NCBI RefSeq assembly: GCF_031426495.1
Contig: NZ_JANPLK010000014.1
Coordinates: forward strand, 62,001 to 126,000
Source: Gemmatimonas sp.
Lineage (GTDB): Bacteria; Gemmatimonadota; Gemmatimonadetes; Gemmatimonadales; Gemmatimonadaceae
DNA length: 64,000 nucleotides
Direction of reading: 5' to 3'
Shown here: positions 25,656-34,576 of the stretch, piece after piece
How positions within the stretch are numbered: position 1 is the first letter of the stretch
Layout of the letters: the number at the start of each line of letters is the position of its first letter
Translations under genes and position numbers: made by a program
Notes under the pieces: generated by a model
The model's input: only the letters and a program-made list of their open reading frames with translations
Told to the model about the DNA's origin: nothing
Database searches by the model: none

Positions 25656-28637
25656 TTATCGGCCCGCCGGTGCCGTTGCCGCCGACGGCTTGGCGTCCGC
25701 CGCACCACCGGCGTCGTTCCAGTTGATGATGCTATTGAACACCATGTTGAACTCGCCGTGGTTCTGCCACCGGTAGATCGGGTTGTTGGCGAACATGATC
25801 ACACGACCGTTGCCCTTCACGGCGCCCGGCACGTCCACGGCGAACGGCCGCGACTTCAGGGAGTCGGCGCCCGTCATGAGACCCGAGAGCACCGCTTTGT
25901 CACCGCCGACGTAGCGCGCGAGCACATTCCCTTCGTCGGCGATTCCGACCTTGAACGGCGTGCCGCCCACGTACTTCACCGGGATCACGGTCTTGCCGAA
26001 GCCGTAGAACACCGGATGCTCCGGACGCGTGATCGTGGCTTCCACCAGGGGACGCTGCGACGTGAGCCCCGGCACGGTGGTCTTATCGACCGTTCGCGCC
26101 CAACCGAACTCGATCGGCAGACGCGCGGATTCGCCGATCGCGATCAGCGTACCACCCGACGCGAGGAACGCGGCGACTGCATCGACGCCGGGCTGACCGA
26201 AGCCGCCCGTGAGATCCTTCGTCTCGCCGTACATGCCGAGGAACTTGTACTTGTCGTTCTTGAGATACGGCTGCGCGCGTGCGGCCGGCGCCTGCATCAC
26301 CGTCTGCCGGCTCAGGTTCTGCTCGGCCATCAGGATCACGTCGTAGTCCTTTCGCAGGTTCCCCTGCACCACGCGCTCCTTGTAGACCAAGTCGTACGGA
26401 ATCTTGAACTCGTCGAACGTGAGACGATACCAGCCCAGATTCTGCGTGCCGGTCCACTGCGAGTAGATGGCGACCCGCGGCACATCGGCGTCGTGCATCG
26501 ATACCGACGGTGCGCGGCCCAGCATGGCGGCGGTGAGTCCCAGCGAATCCACCAGCGTACGCACCCGCGGCGCATACTTGCCATCGATCACAAACGAACC
26601 GGCCGGGAACGTCGTGTCGCCGGCGGCGAAGCGCTGCTCGGCCACCTTCATCGGCACCGTGCGCAGCAGATAGCGCAACGTGACCATGTTGTTCGAGCCG
26701 GTGTGCGCCACGGCGATGGCTGCATTGCCGCTGCCGCGTGTGTTGCCCTTCAGCACGATCTTGTCGATCGGTGATACGGCGGCCTTCAAAATGCTGGGAT
26801 CGGCGATTTCGACGACATCCACGTCCATCGCGAGCCCCATCGACCAGCCGCTGTCGTCGTACGTGTTCAGGCGGGCGTCCGGATACTGCTGCCGCTCGAT
26901 GAGATTCTTGGCGAGACGACCGTAGGGCTGATCGCGCTTGATGACATACGAGCCGGCCGGATACGTGATCGCCCCGACCTTCACCGGCGCCGTGGCCTGC
27001 CCCACTTCGATGCGCTGGACGCGTAGCAGATTCACGAACTCGGCCACGCGCGTCATGTCACGCTGCAGCGGAATCACGAACCCGTACGGCGCCTTGACCT
27101 TGCCCTCTTCAATGCTGTTGCGCGTCTTGATGTAGAAGTTCTCGAGCACGGTGGCCGGGAACATCGACGCCAGCTGGAGCGCCGACAACACGCCGGTCTG
27201 CATGTAGTTCGTGTTCGAGCGCCGCGTGAACGTGGCGATATCGTTGAAGCCGATCGGATTGCCGCGATACCACTCACGATCCTGTGCGCCACCACGACCG
27301 GTCGGTACCGCGCCGCCGCGACCGCCACCAAGTCCGCCACCTGCAGCGGGCGCGGCAGACGCCGTGCCGTTGCGCGCGTTGGCCATCGCCGTGCTGTCGA
27401 GGTCACGACCCGACTGCGTCTCGTACATCTTCATGAGACCGTTGTGGTTGTACGCCACCGATCCGAGATAGCCGGGCGACCAGCCGTCCATGAAGGCGTG
27501 GGTGTACACGCCCGGCATGCCCCACTTCGTCATCTGCGCCATCTCCCAGTTGCCGAACCACGGCAACTCGGCGAACAGGATCGGATCGAGATTCGGATTC
27601 TGCGGCGGGCCACCGGTGTACGTGTACAACAACGGCTGCGCTTCATGCAGATCGTGCATGATCGGCGGATACGCCGTGAAGTACCAATCGATGATCGCGC
27701 GCATCTGCACCAGCTTGATGTTGATGTCGCGATTGTTGTCGTGGTACACGTACTTGCCCCAGTACGGCACGCCCGCGCCGCCGCCAAAGCCACCACCACC
27801 ACCCGGTGCCGGCACGGCGGCGGGCACCCGACGCGTGGTATCGCCGGCGACCACTGCGGTCGCGGGCGGAGCCGGCACCACGGCGGGAGTGATCGCCGGC
27901 GCCGGAATGGCTGCCGCCATGTCGAGACCGCGGAAGAACCAGTCGACGTTGCGATCGCGGCCGTCGGCATCGGCCGCCGGCGTCATCGATACGTACAGCT
28001 GTTCACGGATCTGGCTGATCAACGGCGATGTTTCGGTCACCAGCCTATACGCCAGTTCCATCAGCATTTCCGACGGACCGGTTTCGCCGCTGTGCAGGCC
28101 GCCCATGAAGTGGTAGTGCGGCTTCGTATCGGTCAGCACCGCCTTCACCTGGGCCTCGGTCATGCCGCGCGGGTCGGCGATCTTCGCGAGGTTTTTCCGG
28201 TTCTGGTCGAGGCGCTGCATATTCGCCTCCGACGAGATCCAGACCACGACGAGCTCACGACCTTCGTCGGAGCGACCGATGGTTTCGATCTTCACCCGCG
28301 GCGACGCTGCAGCGAGCGCGCGGTAATACTTCAGCTGATCGGCGTAGTACGTGAGCTTGCGCGGCGCGCCGATGTGGTAGCCGAGCACATCGCGCGGGGT
28401 CGGGATGCCCGCCACCAGTGGCAGGTGATCCACCAGCGGGCTGCCGTGCTTCGGATTGGCGAGCCACTCCTGGTAGCTCTGCGTGAACGTCGGATCCTGC
28501 TTCTGATTGGGATCGCGCGTTTCGGTCGTGAGCTGCTGGGCAGCCAGTGACGCGAAGGGCGCAAATCCGAGCAGAAGCGCGTGGCGCGTAAGCACCTGGC
28601 GCACGGCTCGGAAACGGGAGAGACCGACGTCGATCAC
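25656..28637 (-). CDS. Secreted M14-family zinc carboxypeptidase
   Basis: Large exported metallopeptidase (993 residues). A signal peptide (about 1-33, ending SLAAQ) precedes an M14 domain with the zinc motif HSGE (H182, E185) and a later His in the IMHDLHEA region. The C-terminal half (about 650-980) is a beta-rich/GATase-like region seen in large bacterial M14 proteins. A Gly-rich low-complexity insert lies near 280-300. GTG at 28637 has GGAG five bases ahead. Substrate unknown; its position between ftsA and ftsZ, bounded by hairpins on both sides, may be insertional rather than functional. Confidence 0.88.
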   Translation of the reverse strand: MIDVGLSRFRAVRQVLTRHALLLGFAPFASLAAQQLTTETRDPNQKQDPTFTQSYQEWLANPKHGSPLVDHLPLVAGIPTPRDVLGYHIGAPRKLTYYADQLKYYRALAAASPRVKIETIGRSDEGRELVVVWISSEANMQRLDQNRKNLAKIADPRGMTEAQVKAVLTDTKPHYHFMGGLHSGETGPSEMLMELAYRLVTETSPLISQIREQLYVSMTPAADADGRDRNVDWFFRGLDMAAAIPAPAITPAVVPAPPATAVVAGDTTRRVPAAVPAPGGGGGFGGGAGVPYWGKYVYHDNNRDINIKLVQMRAIIDWYFTAYPPIMHDLHEAQPLLYTYTGGPPQNPNLDPILFAELPWFGNWEMAQMTKWGMPGVYTHAFMDGWSPGYLGSVAYNHNGLMKMYETQSGRDLDSTAMANARNGTASAAPAAGGGLGGGRGGAVPTGRGGAQDREWYRGNPIGFNDIATFTRRSNTNYMQTGVLSALQLASMFPATVLENFYIKTRNSIEEGKVKAPYGFVIPLQRDMTRVAEFVNLLRVQRIEVGQATAPVKVGAITYPAGSYVIKRDQPYGRLAKNLIERQQYPDARLNTYDDSGWSMGLAMDVDVVEIADPSILKAAVSPIDKIVLKGNTRGSGNAAIAVAHTGSNNMVTLRYLLRTVPMKVAEQRFAAGDTTFPAGSFVIDGKYAPRVRTLVDSLGLTAAMLGRAPSVSMHDADVPRVAIYSQWTGTQNLGWYRLTFDEFKIPYDLVYKERVVQGNLRKDYDVILMAEQNLSRQTVMQAPAARAQPYLKNDKYKFLGMYGETKDLTGGFGQPGVDAVAAFLASGGTLIAIGESARLPIEFGWARTVDKTTVPGLTSQRPLVEATITRPEHPVFYGFGKTVIPVKYVGGTPFKVGIADEGNVLARYVGGDKAVLSGLMTGADSLKSRPFAVDVPGAVKGNGRVIMFANNPIYRWQNHGEFNMVFNSIINWNDAGGAADAKPSAATAPAGR

Positions 28638-28649
28638 GAAAGCTCCGAC

Positions 28650-28756
28650 AGTAAGGAGTAAGAAGTACGGAGTAGGGAGTAGCGTTAAGCGACTACGGGG
28701 TACCGAGACACCCGTCTCCGTACCCCGTACCTCTTACTCTCTACTTCGCTGTTCCG
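28650..28756 (-). terminator. Palindromic repeat after ftsA
   Basis: Immediately after the ftsA stop. The inner stem pairs TACGGGGTA (28694-28702) with TACCCCGTA (28721-28729), extended by GAGAC/GTCTC. Outer arms of GTAAGGAGTAAGAAGTACGG type face a complementary pyrimidine arm ending CTTCGCTGTT. The motifs GTAAGNAGTAAGAAGTA and TACCCCGTAC are shared with the element at 13564-13640. Likely terminator of the rsmH-to-ftsA operon. Confidence 0.75.
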
Positions 28757-30010
28757 TTAGAACCAATCCTGCAACCACGTCTTCACGCGCGTCGCCAGCT
28801 TGTCGACGCCGGCGCCGGTGAGCGACGGTCGGCGCGCGATCACACCGCCCAGCGCCACGCGATGCGCGCCGTAGAGCGCGAGACCGACGGCCGTCGCGAA
28901 ACGTGGCTCGGCGATCTGCTCCACGAGTCCACCGACCTTGTCGCCGGGTACACCCACGCGCACACCGAGCCCGAACACATCGGCGGCGAGCTCGCTCACG
29001 CCTTCGAGCGCTGCACCACCGCCGGTGAGCACGATGCCGGCATTCAAGCGGCCGGCAAAGCCTGCGGTTTGCACCTCGCGCTGCACCCTGTCGAAGATCT
29101 CGTCCATGCGCTGATGAATGATGTGCGTCATCAGTTCGCGCGAGATGTGCCGTTCCGCGTGCGACGCCGACGCCGGCATGGCGATCACCTGTTCGGCGTC
29201 GACCATGGGCTCGTACGCGCAGCCGTAAGCTTCCTTGAGCTGTTCGGCATCGTTGTTCGTGATGCCGAGTCCCTGCACCAGATCACTCGTGACGGCGTTG
29301 CCGCCAAACGGGATCGTGCCGAGATGTCGGATCTTCCCCTCGTGAAACACGGCGAGATCGGTCGTGCCGGCACCGAGCTCGAGCAGGATGACGCCGAGCT
29401 CTTTCTCTTCTTCGGTGAGCACGGCCAACGCACTGGCCAGCGGCTCGAGCACGAGTTCGCGCGTTTTGTATCCGGCGCGTTCGATGCTCTTGCGTAGGTT
29501 CATGGCGGGCGAGCTGCCGATCGTAACGAGGTACATCTCCGTTTCGAGGCGCGTGCCGATCATGCCGACGGGATCGCGGATCCCGTCGGTTTTGTCGACG
29601 CGGTACTCCTGCGGGATCGCGTGCAGCAGTTCGCGGTCCTGCGGAATCGCCATCGCGCGCGCGACTTCATTCACGCGATCGACATCGGTGCGCATGATCT
29701 CGTTGCCACTGATCGCCACCACGCCCGTGGAACACATCGCACGCACGTGCTCGCCGGCGATGCCGACGTACAGCGATTCGGGGGACACGCCGGCCACGCG
29801 GCTGGCTTCTTCCACCGCCTTCCGAATGGAGTGCGTGGCCTCTTCGATGTCGGAGACGACACCGCGGCGCAGGCCCATCGTGCGGGTGTTCCCCACTCCC
29901 AGCACGCGCAACGTCGGCGTGCGCGGCAGATCGCCGTGCACCGCCGCGACGATGGCGGTGGTGTGCGCGGTGCCGATATCGAGGGCGGCGACAATGGGTT
30001 CGGAATTCAT
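28757..30010 (-). CDS. ftsA: Cell division protein FtsA
   Basis: Actin-like ATPase that tethers FtsZ to the membrane. Features: phosphate-1 loop VAALDIGTAHTTAIVA, the 1C SHS2 insertion (about 85-165), phosphate-2 LLELGAGTTDLAVF, the adenosine motif VLTGGGAALEG, and a C-terminal amphipathic membrane helix (RVKTWLQDWF). Length 417. The ATG overlaps the ftsQ stop (ATGA). Last gene of the coupled dcw block. Confidence 0.96.
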   Translation of the reverse strand: MNSEPIVAALDIGTAHTTAIVAAVHGDLPRTPTLRVLGVGNTRTMGLRRGVVSDIEEATHSIRKAVEEASRVAGVSPESLYVGIAGEHVRAMCSTGVVAISGNEIMRTDVDRVNEVARAMAIPQDRELLHAIPQEYRVDKTDGIRDPVGMIGTRLETEMYLVTIGSSPAMNLRKSIERAGYKTRELVLEPLASALAVLTEEEKELGVILLELGAGTTDLAVFHEGKIRHLGTIPFGGNAVTSDLVQGLGITNNDAEQLKEAYGCAYEPMVDAEQVIAMPASASHAERHISRELMTHIIHQRMDEIFDRVQREVQTAGFAGRLNAGIVLTGGGAALEGVSELAADVFGLGVRVGVPGDKVGGLVEQIAEPRFATAVGLALYGAHRVALGGVIARRPSLTGAGVDKLATRVKTWLQDWF

Positions 30011-30771
30011 GGCTGTCTGGCGATCACCTGGTCACGAAAGCGGAGGTCGAGCTCCACCGCACGCAGATGATTCCGCGCGAGGTCCGCTTCCACAGGTAAT
30101 ATGTCCTTGAAGCGCGCTACGGTCACGTCGGACGTGGTTCGTACCGTGACGCCGCCCAATTTGAAGCGCATTTCCTCCTTTCCGGCCCGCTCGCCGTGCG
30201 AAACACGGGCATAGAGTCGCGGTGCGTCCTTGCGCAGACCGTCCAACAGGTGCAGGAGCGAACTGTCGGCGGAGGCGGCCACGGGCACGTCCAGCGGATA
30301 GCGCGCGGGGTCGATCGGCAGGGGGCGCCCGGTCGCATCGGCCGGCTCGAGTCGTCCCTTGCGCGGCACGTAGGCCACCGGCTCGCGTTCCACGACGCGG
30401 ATGAGGAGGGTACCCGGCAGTTGCCGTTCGACGACCACCGACGCCACCATGGAATGTGCCCCGAGGCGCTCGACCAGCGGCTCCAGTGGCTGCCACACCG
30501 ACTGCAGCGTGTCCACGTTGAGCCGCGCGACCAGCTCCGTCGGACGGGCGTAACGTACGCCTTCGAACACCACGCGACGGGCGTGGAAGTAGTCGAGCCG
30601 CGCGAGCGCGAGGGGGCCCCACCACGGCGCGCCCACCCCGACACCGACCGCCAGCACAAAGCCAACACCGCGAACCCAGCGCAGCCACGTGGGCCGCGCC
30701 GCCTTCGGTGTCGTCGTCGGCGACGCCTTCCTGGCCGACGGCGTGGTGGGATCGAACGCCGCGGTGGCCAT
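30007..30771 (-). CDS. ftsQ: Cell division protein FtsQ
   Basis: Bitopic divisome protein of the FtsQ/DivIB family. A cytoplasmic Thr/Pro/Lys-rich tail (1-30) is followed by one membrane segment (about 34-55), the POTRA domain (VVFEGVRYARPTELVARLNV onward in shorter pieces, about 63-135) with the RVVEREPVAYV element, and the beta domain. Length 254. ATG at 30771 overlaps the murC stop by one base. Identification rests on order and domain pattern, as FtsQ sequences are divergent. Confidence 0.9.
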   Translation of the reverse strand: MATAAFDPTTPSARKASPTTTPKAARPTWLRWVRGVGFVLAVGVGVGAPWWGPLALARLDYFHARRVVFEGVRYARPTELVARLNVDTLQSVWQPLEPLVERLGAHSMVASVVVERQLPGTLLIRVVEREPVAYVPRKGRLEPADATGRPLPIDPARYPLDVPVAASADSSLLHLLDGLRKDAPRLYARVSHGERAGKEEMRFKLGGVTVRTTSDVTVARFKDILPVEADLARNHLRAVELDLRFRDQVIARQP

Positions 30772-32225
30772 CAGCCGCGCAGCGCCTCGAGCAGTTCGGG
30801 GCCCGTCTTGGTGATATCGCCGGCGCCCATGGTCACGACCACGTCCCCCTCTCGAACCACGGCCCGCAACGCGGCCACCGCTTCGCTTCGCGGGCCGTGC
30901 CACTGCATCACACCGGCCGTGACGCGATCGCCGATGAGCGCCGACGTGACGGTCGGATCGGGCGCCTCGCGGGCGCCATAGATGTCGCACAGCAACAGCA
31001 CATCGGCAGCGCTCAGCGCGTCGGCGAAATCGACCTGCAGATCGCGCGTGCGGGAATACAAGTGCGGCTGAAACGCGAGCACGAGCCGACGGCCAGGGAA
31101 CGCATGACGCGCCGCGGCGATCGTGGCGCGCACCTCGGTCGGGTGGTGCGCGTAGTCATCGACGACGTCGACCCCGTGCACTGATCCCAGTCGCTGAAAC
31201 CGACGCTCGACGCCGCGGAACGCAGCCAGTCCCGGTGCCATGGCTGCCACGGAGCAGCCGAGCGCGAGTCCGGCGCCGAGCGCAGCGAGCGCGTTGCGCA
31301 CGTTGTGCAGCCCCGGCACCGAGAGCTGCACGCGGCCCAGGTCTTCGCCGTCGAAACGCGCCTGAAAGCGTGAGCCCATCGCATCGAGCACCAGGTCGCC
31401 GGCGACCAGCCGCGCATCATCGGCGTGCCTCGACGGCGCCGTACCTGGCACCGTGGCGCTGTACGCAATCACCTCGTGTCGCGACGCAACGCGCAGGGCC
31501 ATCGCCCCGTCATCGTCGGCGCATCGGACGACAACGCGCGCCGGTGCGAGGTATTGCTCGAACGTGCGCATGATGTCGTCGAGATCGCGATAGATGTCGA
31601 GATGATCGGCTTCCACATTCAGAACGACGGCCACGGCCGGATCGAGCGCGAGGAACGAGCGGTCGTATTCATCGGCCTCGACGACGTACGTGTCGCCGCC
31701 CAAGCGCAGATTGCCCGCCCAGAGCTCCACGCGTCCTCCCACCACGCCGGTGGGTTCGCGACCGGCGGCGGTGAGCGCTTCAGTCGTCATCACGGTCGTG
31801 GTCGTTTTGCCGTGCGTGCCGGCGATCCCGACCAGCGTCCCGCCGCTGACTGCATCGGCCAGCGCTTCGGCGCGTCGCACCAGCGGGATGCCGGCGGCAC
31901 GCGCCGCGACCATCTCGGGGTGCGTCGCGCTGATCGCGGAGGAATAGACCACGGCACGTGCACCGCGCACGAGTGCCGCATCGTGCGCGGCGACGGCGAT
32001 GCCGTAGCGCGCGAGATCGGGCGCGCCGGCGGGATTCGCGTCGGTGCCCTGAAGGTGCACGCCACGACGGCCAAGCAGTTCAGCCAGCGCACTCATGCCG
32101 GCACCGGCGATTCCGATGAAGTGCACCGGACGCGGGTCGATGCGATCGAGCAGAATGGCGGCCGTCAACGACGGAGCGCGGGCGCCGGATTCGGCGTTAT
32201 CGGGGCGTGGATGCGGCGCAGACAT
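30771..32225 (-). CDS. murC: UDP-N-acetylmuramate--L-alanine ligase
   Basis: Adds L-alanine to UDP-MurNAc, the first amino acid step of the stem peptide. A Rossmann-like N-terminal domain (HFIGIAGAGMSALAELL) precedes the Mur ligase P-loop GIAGTHGKTTTT and the C-terminal domain with DDYAHHPTEVRA. Length 484. Start ATG at 32225, 21 bases after murG. No murB or ddl follows, as seen in many dcw clusters. Confidence 0.96.
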   Translation of the reverse strand: MSAPHPRPDNAESGARAPSLTAAILLDRIDPRPVHFIGIAGAGMSALAELLGRRGVHLQGTDANPAGAPDLARYGIAVAAHDAALVRGARAVVYSSAISATHPEMVAARAAGIPLVRRAEALADAVSGGTLVGIAGTHGKTTTTVMTTEALTAAGREPTGVVGGRVELWAGNLRLGGDTYVVEADEYDRSFLALDPAVAVVLNVEADHLDIYRDLDDIMRTFEQYLAPARVVVRCADDDGAMALRVASRHEVIAYSATVPGTAPSRHADDARLVAGDLVLDAMGSRFQARFDGEDLGRVQLSVPGLHNVRNALAALGAGLALGCSVAAMAPGLAAFRGVERRFQRLGSVHGVDVVDDYAHHPTEVRATIAAARHAFPGRRLVLAFQPHLYSRTRDLQVDFADALSAADVLLLCDIYGAREAPDPTVTSALIGDRVTAGVMQWHGPRSEAVAALRAVVREGDVVVTMGAGDITKTGPELLEALRG

Positions 32226-32246
32226 GGCTACAATATGGCGACGCGA

Positions 32247-33374
32247 TCAGCCGATCCCCACGGCATCGAGGCCGAGGGTCACGATGACCGATCGAGCGAT
32301 GTCGGCGGCGGCACCGGGTCGGGCTCGCTGCAGCGCGGCGTGGTGCATGGCGGCCCGTGCCGCCGGGTCGTCCCGCAGCGACCGCACGGCGTCGTCAAGT
32401 AATGCCACGGTAAAGTCGCGCTGCGGCACATATCGCGCGGCGCCCACGGCCTGCGTGGCCTGCGCATTGTGTGTCTGATGATCCTGCGCCGCGCTGGGCA
32501 ATGGAACCAACAGCGACGGAATGCCCCACGCACATAATTCGGCGATCGTCATCGCGCCGGCGCGCGTGACCGCGAGATCGGCGGCGGCATAGGCGTCTGC
32601 GATCGGCGCGAGATAGGGACGCACCCGCACCATTGCTGATTCACGGTCGAGGTAGGCCGCCGCCTGTTGTTTTCCGGTGGCCCAGATCACGGCGACGCCC
32701 TCGGGAAGTCCCTGCGCCGTCCAGGCGGCGACCACGTCGTTCAACGCGCGTGCTCCCTGACTGCCGCCCACGATGAGCACAACGAACGCGTGGTCCGAGA
32801 GTCCCCACACGCCTCGCGCCTCGGCTCGCGATCGCGGCGATGCCGGTGGCGGCTCAATCGGACATCCCAACGGCAGCACCTGCGTGTTCGCGCCCACCGA
32901 GAGCCGAGTCGCCGCTTCAGGAAAGCCAAGGAATAGGGACGTCGCGCCCTTGGCGAACGTGCGCGTAGTCAGCCCCGGATGCGAATCGGGTTCGTGCAGC
33001 ATGATGGGCACGCCGCGCGCGCGCCCCCACGCTAACGCCACGCCCGCCGCGTACCCGCCAGTGCCGATGACGGCCAAAGGCGCGTTCGGCGCCGCCAGGT
33101 GCGTGATCTCGCGCCACGCGCCGATGGCGCCCACGATCGTACGCCAGTTCTTCCACGGCGCCTGACGATACAGCGGGTGCAGGTCGAGCAGCGTGAAGCC
33201 GAACTCCGTGGTCGGCAGCACATCGCGTTCGATGCCGCGGCGCGCACCGATGAAGTGCGGCTCGACGTGCGGTGCCTGCTTCACCAACGCCCGCGCGATC
33301 GCAAGGCCGGGGTACAGGTGCCCACCGGTACCGCCGCCCGCGAAGAAGATACGGGTCGCGCGAGACGACGTCAT
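32247..33374 (-). CDS. murG: Lipid II synthase MurG (GlcNAc transferase)
   Basis: Peripheral membrane glycosyltransferase converting lipid I to lipid II. The G-loops FAGGGTGGHLYPGLA and VIGTGGYAAGVA, the HEPDSHPGLTTR segment (usually HEQNxxPG) and the donor site RAGAMTIAEL with GGSQGARALN are present. Length 375. ATG at 33374 overlaps the ftsW stop (ATGA), supporting this start over the longer frame. Confidence 0.95.
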   Translation of the reverse strand: MTSSRATRIFFAGGGTGGHLYPGLAIARALVKQAPHVEPHFIGARRGIERDVLPTTEFGFTLLDLHPLYRQAPWKNWRTIVGAIGAWREITHLAAPNAPLAVIGTGGYAAGVALAWGRARGVPIMLHEPDSHPGLTTRTFAKGATSLFLGFPEAATRLSVGANTQVLPLGCPIEPPPASPRSRAEARGVWGLSDHAFVVLIVGGSQGARALNDVVAAWTAQGLPEGVAVIWATGKQQAAAYLDRESAMVRVRPYLAPIADAYAAADLAVTRAGAMTIAELCAWGIPSLLVPLPSAAQDHQTHNAQATQAVGAARYVPQRDFTVALLDDAVRSLRDDPAARAAMHHAALQRARPGAAADIARSVIVTLGLDAVGIG

Positions 33375-34576
33375 GCCATCGCCATCAAGGGATCGGTCGC
33401 ACTGGCGCCGTACACGCGCTCGCGATCGCTGCCGATGTTCACGAGGATGCCAGTCATCGCCAGTGTCAGCACGAGGTTGGAGCGTCCGTACGACACGAAG
33501 GGCAAGGTCAGTCCGGTGTTCGGCAATAGGCCGATCACCACGCCAAGATGAATGAACGCGGTGAAGACGGTCACGAAGGTGATCCCGATCGCGACCAGCG
33601 CCGTGAACGGACTTCGTGCCCGCCGCGCGATGCGGAAGCCGAGCCAGCCGTACAGCGCGAAGGCGAGGGTCAGCCCGCCGAGTCCGAGAAATCCGAACTC
33701 TTCGCCCACGATCGAACCGATGAAATCGTTGTAGGCGAGCGGCAGCCATCCGCGCTGCTGATTGCCCTGGCTGAAGCCAACGCCCACAATGCCGCCCGAC
33801 CCGACCGCGACAAACGACTGATACTGTTGATCGGCCGTGGCCGACCGCGTGGTCGACTCCTGCTCTTTCGAGAGAAAACTTTCCACGCGCTTTCGCACGT
33901 AGGAACTCTGCGAGGCCTGAAAGCCGATGAGCAGCAACCCGACCGCACCGAACAACAGAAAGTGCGACACGCGCGCGCCGCCCACGAACAACAACACCGC
34001 CATGGTGAGACAGAACATCATGGCTACCGAAATGTCAGGCTCGAGAATCGCCAACAGACTGAGCGCCCCGATGACCACCGCGAACGGCATGAGCCCCTTG
34101 CCCAACTGTTTCACGGCCGCACCCTTCTTCACCAACAGCATCGGCGTCCACACCAGCACCGCGAACTTCGCCAACTCCGACGGCTGCAACGAGCCGTTGA
34201 AGAGATACCGGCGCGAGCCGTACACCTTTCGGGAGATCGCTTCCATGCCGGGCAGCACCACGATCAACATGAGCAGCAGACTGATGCCCATGATGTGCCA
34301 TGCGTACTTTCGCCAGATCTCGGCGTCGACCTTGGCGCAGATCGCGAAGATCACCACGCCCACCACCACGCCGGTGAACTGACGCAGCACGAAGAAATGT
34401 CCCGGACTGTTCGCCGAGATCGCCTGCAACGCGCTGGCGCTGTACAACACCGCCAGCCCGAATGACACGAGCACGGCGGTCACGAGCAACAGCGCTCGTG
34501 CCTCGAGCGACATGCGCCAGCGTTCCCGCGTGCCCGTCATGGTTCCGCTCATTACGCCACTCCCGCGCTCACTCAC
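33371..34576 (-). CDS. ftsW: SEDS peptidoglycan polymerase FtsW
   Basis: Polytopic SEDS-family glycosyltransferase of the divisome, partner of FtsI. About ten hydrophobic helices; conserved SEDS pieces include LQPSELAKFAVLVW, the large extracytoplasmic loop with ATADQQYQSFVAVGSGGIVGVG, and the final PFVSYGRSNLVLTLAMTGIL. Length 401. The frame begins with GTG at 34576 overlapping the murD stop (GTGA); Met codons 9 and 13 are alternatives. Confidence 0.95.
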   Translation of the reverse strand: MSERGSGVMSGTMTGTRERWRMSLEARALLLVTAVLVSFGLAVLYSASALQAISANSPGHFFVLRQFTGVVVGVVIFAICAKVDAEIWRKYAWHIMGISLLLMLIVVLPGMEAISRKVYGSRRYLFNGSLQPSELAKFAVLVWTPMLLVKKGAAVKQLGKGLMPFAVVIGALSLLAILEPDISVAMMFCLTMAVLLFVGGARVSHFLLFGAVGLLLIGFQASQSSYVRKRVESFLSKEQESTTRSATADQQYQSFVAVGSGGIVGVGFSQGNQQRGWLPLAYNDFIGSIVGEEFGFLGLGGLTLAFALYGWLGFRIARRARSPFTALVAIGITFVTVFTAFIHLGVVIGLLPNTGLTLPFVSYGRSNLVLTLAMTGILVNIGSDRERVYGASATDPLMAMA

